From assembly GCA_007695145.1 (NCBI GenBank), contig REEI01000081.1, forward strand, positions 1 through 64,000: a DNA stretch of 64,000 nt. The letters are read 5' to 3'. The notes beneath the pieces were generated by a model. It made no database searches and was not told where the DNA came from. It saw only the letters and a program-made list of their open reading frames with translations. The number at the start of each line of letters is the position of its first letter. Position 1 is the first letter of the stretch. Origin of the DNA: Saprospirales bacterium. Lineage in GTDB: Bacteria; Bacteroidota; Bacteroidia; Chitinophagales; Saprospiraceae. Shown here in pieces: positions 63,793-64,000 of this stretch. The translations under genes and the position numbers were made by a program.

Positions 63793-64000
63793 AGCCCTCC
63801 TTCCAATATAGAACCCTTCTAATTAAGCTGAGAACATTCAAATACTCTATCTCCCCAATAATTGCCAGGCAAGATATATCCGAGTCTTTAGGCAACAAAT
63901 AGCACAATTAAAATCCATCTGGTTTCTATTTAAATTGCATAGATGAACCTTAATTCCATCTAAAATTCTGCGAGTGTATAGCCTTATTGGTAGAGACTTA
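63793..64000. other. Right-edge region without a supported gene
   Basis: A minus-strand frame is open from the edge down to a TAG at 63847 (about 50 codons) but its composition is not persuasive. Nothing else was found. Confidence 0.4.

Noticed and set aside
63847-64000. Minus-strand frame open to the right edge (about 50 codons)
   Set aside because: It is too short to judge, Cys-rich and without recognisable motifs; more sequence to the right is needed to decide.

Overview
The window comes from the chromosome of a gliding-type marine or environmental member of the Bacteroidota, most like the Saprospiria or Cytophagia. I judge this from five secreted proteins that end in type IX secretion (T9SS) sorting domains (two carry SprB repeats, three carry the gliding-motility-associated C-terminal domain), from a TamL-type lipoprotein Omp85, a GWxTD protein, an M56 peptidase with a TonB-like tail, and many Bacteroidota promoters (-7 TAnnTTTG, -33 TTG or TTTG). 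No phage, insertion sequence, plasmid gene, rRNA or CRISPR array was seen.

Layout. 1-5.4 kb: the 5' part of a secreted protein behind a (TG)13 microsatellite, an SDR/DUF2867 protein, a photolyase, and a cassette of three small unknown genes with its own terminator. 5.5-8.3 kb: a GNAT protein and two neighbouring fold-type III PLP racemases (Alr and an alanine/ornithine racemase type). 8.4-12.9 kb: a 1479-residue surface protein with four copies of a ~248-residue module. 13.2-24.1 kb: initiator tRNA with a perfect promoter and terminator, a UPF0324 permease, a secreted serine hydrolase, a LolC/E-type permease, TyrRS, a CaiB-type CoA-transferase, a phytase-like lipoprotein, a BlaI/BlaR1-like pair with a palindromic operator, and an MmcQ/YjbR protein. 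24.5-33.5 kb: Rieske oxygenase, ferritin, low-molecular-weight phosphatase, TrkA-TrkH potassium uptake, Nudix hydrolase, PyrE, M42 aminopeptidase and cysteine desulfurase.

33.5-41.9 kb: two consecutive cohesin-like/SprB-repeat surface proteins (11 and 6 repeats) with different T9SS signals, then a compact minus-strand cluster of a membrane-anchored coiled-coil protein, a small conserved protein and what looks like a frame-broken third gene. 42.1-48.8 kb: deoxynucleoside kinase, YggS, MscS channel, a cluster of DUF6794-like, GWxTD and lipocalin-like envelope proteins, a membrane metallophosphoesterase and ribosomal protein L19. 48.9-63.4 kb: a paralogue of the 8.4 kb surface protein, TsaC/Sua5, a SpoU methyltransferase, TamL, a sodium:solute symporter, a cysteine-less ArsC-like protein, Upp with a DUF7033/deacetylase-like protein, a barrel-like protein with LipA, an orphan LuxE-like protein and a lipoprotein. 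63.6-63.8 kb: a short unit (promoter, 14-codon reading frame, strong terminator) that may be a small RNA or leader.

Most genes are housekeeping. The accessory content lies in the surface proteins, which probably serve gliding or adhesion, and in several small unknown genes. I found no complete new defence or biosynthetic system. The best candidates for new biology are the HI(V/I)GGE N-terminal domain and its repeat module, the three-gene cassette, the broken third gene at 41 kb, the cysteine-less ArsC-like protein and the 63.7 kb small transcript. All names come from reading motifs by eye; no database search was run.
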